Assembly: GCA_028282005.1 (NCBI GenBank)
Contig: JANQIV010000215.1
Span: 1-54,731 of the forward strand
Length of the DNA: 54,731 nt
Direction: 5' to 3'
DNA from: Melioribacteraceae bacterium
GTDB lineage: Bacteria > Bacteroidota > Ignavibacteria > Ignavibacteriales > Melioribacteraceae
How positions within the stretch are numbered: position 1 is the first letter of the stretch; every line of letters begins with the position of its first letter. Of the stretch, positions 52,167 through 54,731 are shown in pieces. Position numbers and translations under genes: made by a program. The notes below the pieces were generated by a model. That model made no database searches and was not told where the DNA came from. It was given only the letters and a program-made list of their open reading frames with translations.

Positions 52167-54674
52167 ATGAAAAAGTATATTTTATTTTTATCATCGTTAG
52201 CCTTCCTTCTGCTGTTTTTGTATAGTTGTAAACTAATTACTGAACCCGACGATGTTGTAGCAGATGAAGGTAATACTACTATTAGTGGAACGGTTTTAGA
52301 CTCTTTGTCAAAAGCTCCATTACAGAATGTTGCCGTAAACATCACATACGGTGAATCAAAAGCCGGACCTATATTCACAGATTCTAAAGGCGCGTATTCA
52401 ACTCAGATTCAAATAACAGAGAACACTACAATAACCATCAATACTTTGTTGGAAGGTTATATCGAAAGAAATGATTCGAAAAAAATTATTCAAGGCAGAA
52501 CTGCGGTTGATATAGAGGCTATCTATTTGTTGTCATCAAATGCTGAAGAAATATCTATTTCCGGAAGTGTTAAAGATTCACTTTCCCTCAGCAACTTAGA
52601 CGGGGCTCAAATAGATTTTATAAATGCAGATTCGACAATAGGTAGTGTTTTTACAAACTCATCCGGGTTATACAGTTTTGATCTATTAACTGTCGAAAAT
52701 TTTGACTTAACAATAAATGCTGACTTAGAAGGCTACTCTGATAAACAAGAAACTGCATCTGTAAAATTGGGCAAAAGTTCAGTCAATGTAGAAGATATTT
52801 TATTAGTTCCAACAACTAAAGAACTGATTAAAATAAATGGTCAAGTATTGAATTCCTTATCTTTTGCACCGATAGAGAATGCTGTTATTACAATATTTAG
52901 AGGAGCAAGAGAACTAGGGAATACATTTTCAGACCAAAATGGAAATTTTACATTTGATGTTTTAGCAGCATCAAATTTCGAAATATTAATTTCTGCAGAA
53001 CTCGAAGGTTTTTCTCAGCAAACAAATGTTGCTAAAATTGTACTTGGCAGACAAGAAATTGAAATACCAAATTTTAAACTTACTCCACTTGAAACCGAAA
53101 CAGTTACAGTTTTTGGAAAAGTGTTGGATTCTTTAACCTTAAGTCCTATTCAAAATGCAGATATTATCTTTACTGCAAATAACAATACTATCGCTACTGC
53201 ATTAACTAATGCAAACGGAGAATTTTCTGAAAGTATTATAATTGAATCTAATCTTGATGTTGAAATTAAAGCTGAATTTAATGGTTATAATACAAAATCC
53301 TCTAATGCTACTTTAGAATTTGGCAAAAACTCGCTAAAGATTCCTGATTACCATTTATTGCCTGAATCTGCAGAAGATGTTATTGTTTCCGGTCAAATAT
53401 TTGATGGAGAAAGCTTCCAACCTTTACAAAATGTAATTGTTAGATTACAAGCCGGCGGGCAAACTATAGAAACAAAATTCACAGATGTAAATGGAGAATA
53501 CTCATTTGAATTTATTGCTTCACAAGATTTTGAGGTTATAATACTAGCAGAGCTGGAAAGTTATTTCTCAGATAGTGAAAGAGTTTTTGTAACCTTGGGT
53601 AGAGGTACAATTGATGTCCCGGACATTTTCCTAAATCCTGAAAACCCCGGTGGGGAAAAAGAATCTATAGAACCGTCATCAATTCCAGTATTCTCTCAAT
53701 CCGATAAAAGTGTTGGGATTAAAGAAAGTGGTGATATTGAAACAGCCCAAATAGTTTTCGAAGTTCAGGATTCTACCGGAACACCTTTAGATTTTGAACA
53801 CAAAAAAATGGTTCATTTTGCTATTCAAGAAGGTCCAAATGGCGGTGAGTTTATTTTTCCTGATAGTGCAGAGACCAATGCCGCTGGACAAGTTACTGTG
53901 AATTTCTCTAGTGGTCATCTGGCCGGTGTTGCGCAAATTATGGCATATATAATAACAGAATCAGATACTATTAAGTCTAGACCGGTTATAATTACTGTCC
54001 ATGGCGGATTTCCTGACGAAGATCATATGAACGGATTTTTACCAACTCGTAATGTACCTGGACTTTTGGTAACAGATGAACAAACTGTATCAGTCTTACT
54101 TGGGGACAAATTTTCAAATCCGGTAAGGCCTAATACTGCCGTATATTTTAGTACATCCGGTGGTGTTATAGAAGGTTCTGTTTTAACTAGTGAGTTAGGT
54201 AGAGGGGAAGTCCAATGGGTTTATGGTAATCCGGTACCGCAAGACAGAGATGTTAATGGTGGATATATTACTATTTGGACGATTAATGAAAATTCTGAAA
54301 CTATTACTACGCAAATTCCGATGCTTTATACGGGTGCACCGATTGTTCAAGATGTAACCCCATTTACTTTTGATATTCCAAATGGTGGTTCTGAATTGAT
54401 CACATTTTCCGTTAGAGATCCATTTAATCACCCAATAGCTGCAAACTCAACAATTACTGTATCAGTTGAAGTGGGTGCTGCCAACTTATCTGGTGATGTT
54501 GATATTGTTCAAGGTGATTTTCTATTTGGAGGTTCAGGAAGTACCGATTTTAGTTTTCAAATTTTTGATCCTGATGATGCTGATGTCGATCCACCTCAAA
54601 GTGTTTCAGTTAAAATTGAAGCAAATGTTGTTGGTCATAGAAGCAGCATTACAATAACTGGAACAATAGACTAA
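52167..54674 (+). CDS. Surface lipoprotein with five carboxypeptidase-regulatory-like modules
   Basis: 835 residues. Lipobox 'LYSC' (Cys21). Five modules of 92 residues follow, each with opening 'ISG-x-V-x-D-S-L-S' type, a central 'T-D/N-x-x-G-x-Y/F-S' and 'L-E-G-Y/F', the pattern of carboxypeptidase D regulatory-like beta domains. They begin at 52281, 52557, 52833, 53109 and 53385. An Ig-like/invasin-type region (about 510-620, 'TNAAGQVTVNFSSGH') and more beta-rich sequence to the end follow. Likely an extracellular or outer-membrane surface protein binding glycans or other cells. Ends in a strong terminator. Confidence 0.85.
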   Translation: MKKYILFLSSLAFLLLFLYSCKLITEPDDVVADEGNTTISGTVLDSLSKAPLQNVAVNITYGESKAGPIFTDSKGAYSTQIQITENTTITINTLLEGYIERNDSKKIIQGRTAVDIEAIYLLSSNAEEISISGSVKDSLSLSNLDGAQIDFINADSTIGSVFTNSSGLYSFDLLTVENFDLTINADLEGYSDKQETASVKLGKSSVNVEDILLVPTTKELIKINGQVLNSLSFAPIENAVITIFRGARELGNTFSDQNGNFTFDVLAASNFEILISAELEGFSQQTNVAKIVLGRQEIEIPNFKLTPLETETVTVFGKVLDSLTLSPIQNADIIFTANNNTIATALTNANGEFSESIIIESNLDVEIKAEFNGYNTKSSNATLEFGKNSLKIPDYHLLPESAEDVIVSGQIFDGESFQPLQNVIVRLQAGGQTIETKFTDVNGEYSFEFIASQDFEVIILAELESYFSDSERVFVTLGRGTIDVPDIFLNPENPGGEKESIEPSSIPVFSQSDKSVGIKESGDIETAQIVFEVQDSTGTPLDFEHKKMVHFAIQEGPNGGEFIFPDSAETNAAGQVTVNFSSGHLAGVAQIMAYIITESDTIKSRPVIITVHGGFPDEDHMNGFLPTRNVPGLLVTDEQTVSVLLGDKFSNPVRPNTAVYFSTSGGVIEGSVLTSELGRGEVQWVYGNPVPQDRDVNGGYITIWTINENSETITTQIPMLYTGAPIVQDVTPFTFDIPNGGSELITFSVRDPFNHPIAANSTITVSVEVGAANLSGDVDIVQGDFLFGGSGSTDFSFQIFDPDDADVDPPQSVSVKIEANVVGHRSSITITGTID

Positions 54675-54700
54675 GATTTTATCGAAATATTAATTTTGAG

Positions 54701-54726
54701 AGCCCGGTAATTGCCGGGCTTTTTTT
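54701..54726 (+). terminator. Rho-independent terminator of the lipoprotein gene
   Basis: AGCCCGG (54701-54707) pairs with CCGGGCT (54714-54720) around TAATTG, followed directly by six Ts. It lies 26 bases past the stop codon. Confidence 0.92.
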
Positions 54727-54731
54727 ATATT

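Overview
The window looks like chromosomal DNA of a low-GC member of the Ignavibacteria / Chlorobiota–Bacteroidota branch. This is an inference from gene style, not a database match. It rests on Lys/Ile/Asn-rich proteins, DUF2911 and large PIG-L proteins, carboxypeptidase-regulatory-like lipoproteins, an AT-rich background, and TTG/GTG starts in some operons. No rRNA, tRNA, prophage or CRISPR array was seen.

Layout. 1-1151: start-side part of a beta-lactamase-fold serine hydrolase, cut by the window edge. 1300-2040: a frameshifted REP-associated (Y1) transposase flanked by matching palindromes, followed by a stand-alone TIR-domain gene. 3033-13736, all on the minus strand: a four-carbon metabolism block. 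It has PEP carboxykinase (pckA) translationally coupled to an aspartate-type aminotransferase, a region of dispersed repeats, an RpiR/SIS regulator, a 1829-residue protein and an SPFH protein. I read the 1829-residue protein as aminotransferase-like + aminotransferase + PEP-carboxylase-like domains in one chain. 13880-16244: a lipocalin-like lipoprotein, a YbaK-type deacylase and cytidine deaminase. 16332-20084, plus strand: an AmpG-like MFS transporter, an ABC-2 exporter and a LolA-like protein. 20209-22230: a NACHT NTPase, a likely defence gene. 22498-25286: the TrkA/TrkH potassium system. 25300-28283: an exported duplicated-domain protein, an orphan rfbA and a MATE exporter.

28426-37116: a long coiled-coil protein, then two SGNH proteins, an MBOAT acyltransferase and a TPR/beta-barrel outer-membrane protein. 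The last four form a probable polysaccharide O-acetylation and export cassette with no polymerase nearby. 37223-43365: a small unknown, nadB, a secreted unknown, three small proteins and a histidine kinase/response regulator pair. 43354-49594, minus strand: signal peptidase I, then a DUF2911-TPR protein, PIG-L hydrolase, a hidden 43-residue membrane protein and a sodium:solute symporter, packed as an operon. 49873-51916: two paralogous small exported proteins flank a tandem GH2-like sugar-binding protein. All three genes have the same upstream array of TGAC repeats at offsets 0/10/20/31. 52167-54674: a lipoprotein with five modules repeating at exactly 276 bp, ending in a clear terminator.

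The strongest candidates for something undescribed are: (1) the aminotransferase/PEP-carboxylase-like megaprotein beside pckA and an aspartate aminotransferase, suggesting a one-chain PEP-to-oxaloacetate-to-aspartate module or a regulatory derivative of it; (2) the helically phased TGAC promoter array shared by three consecutive genes; (3) the unannotated 43-residue protein coupled to the symporter.
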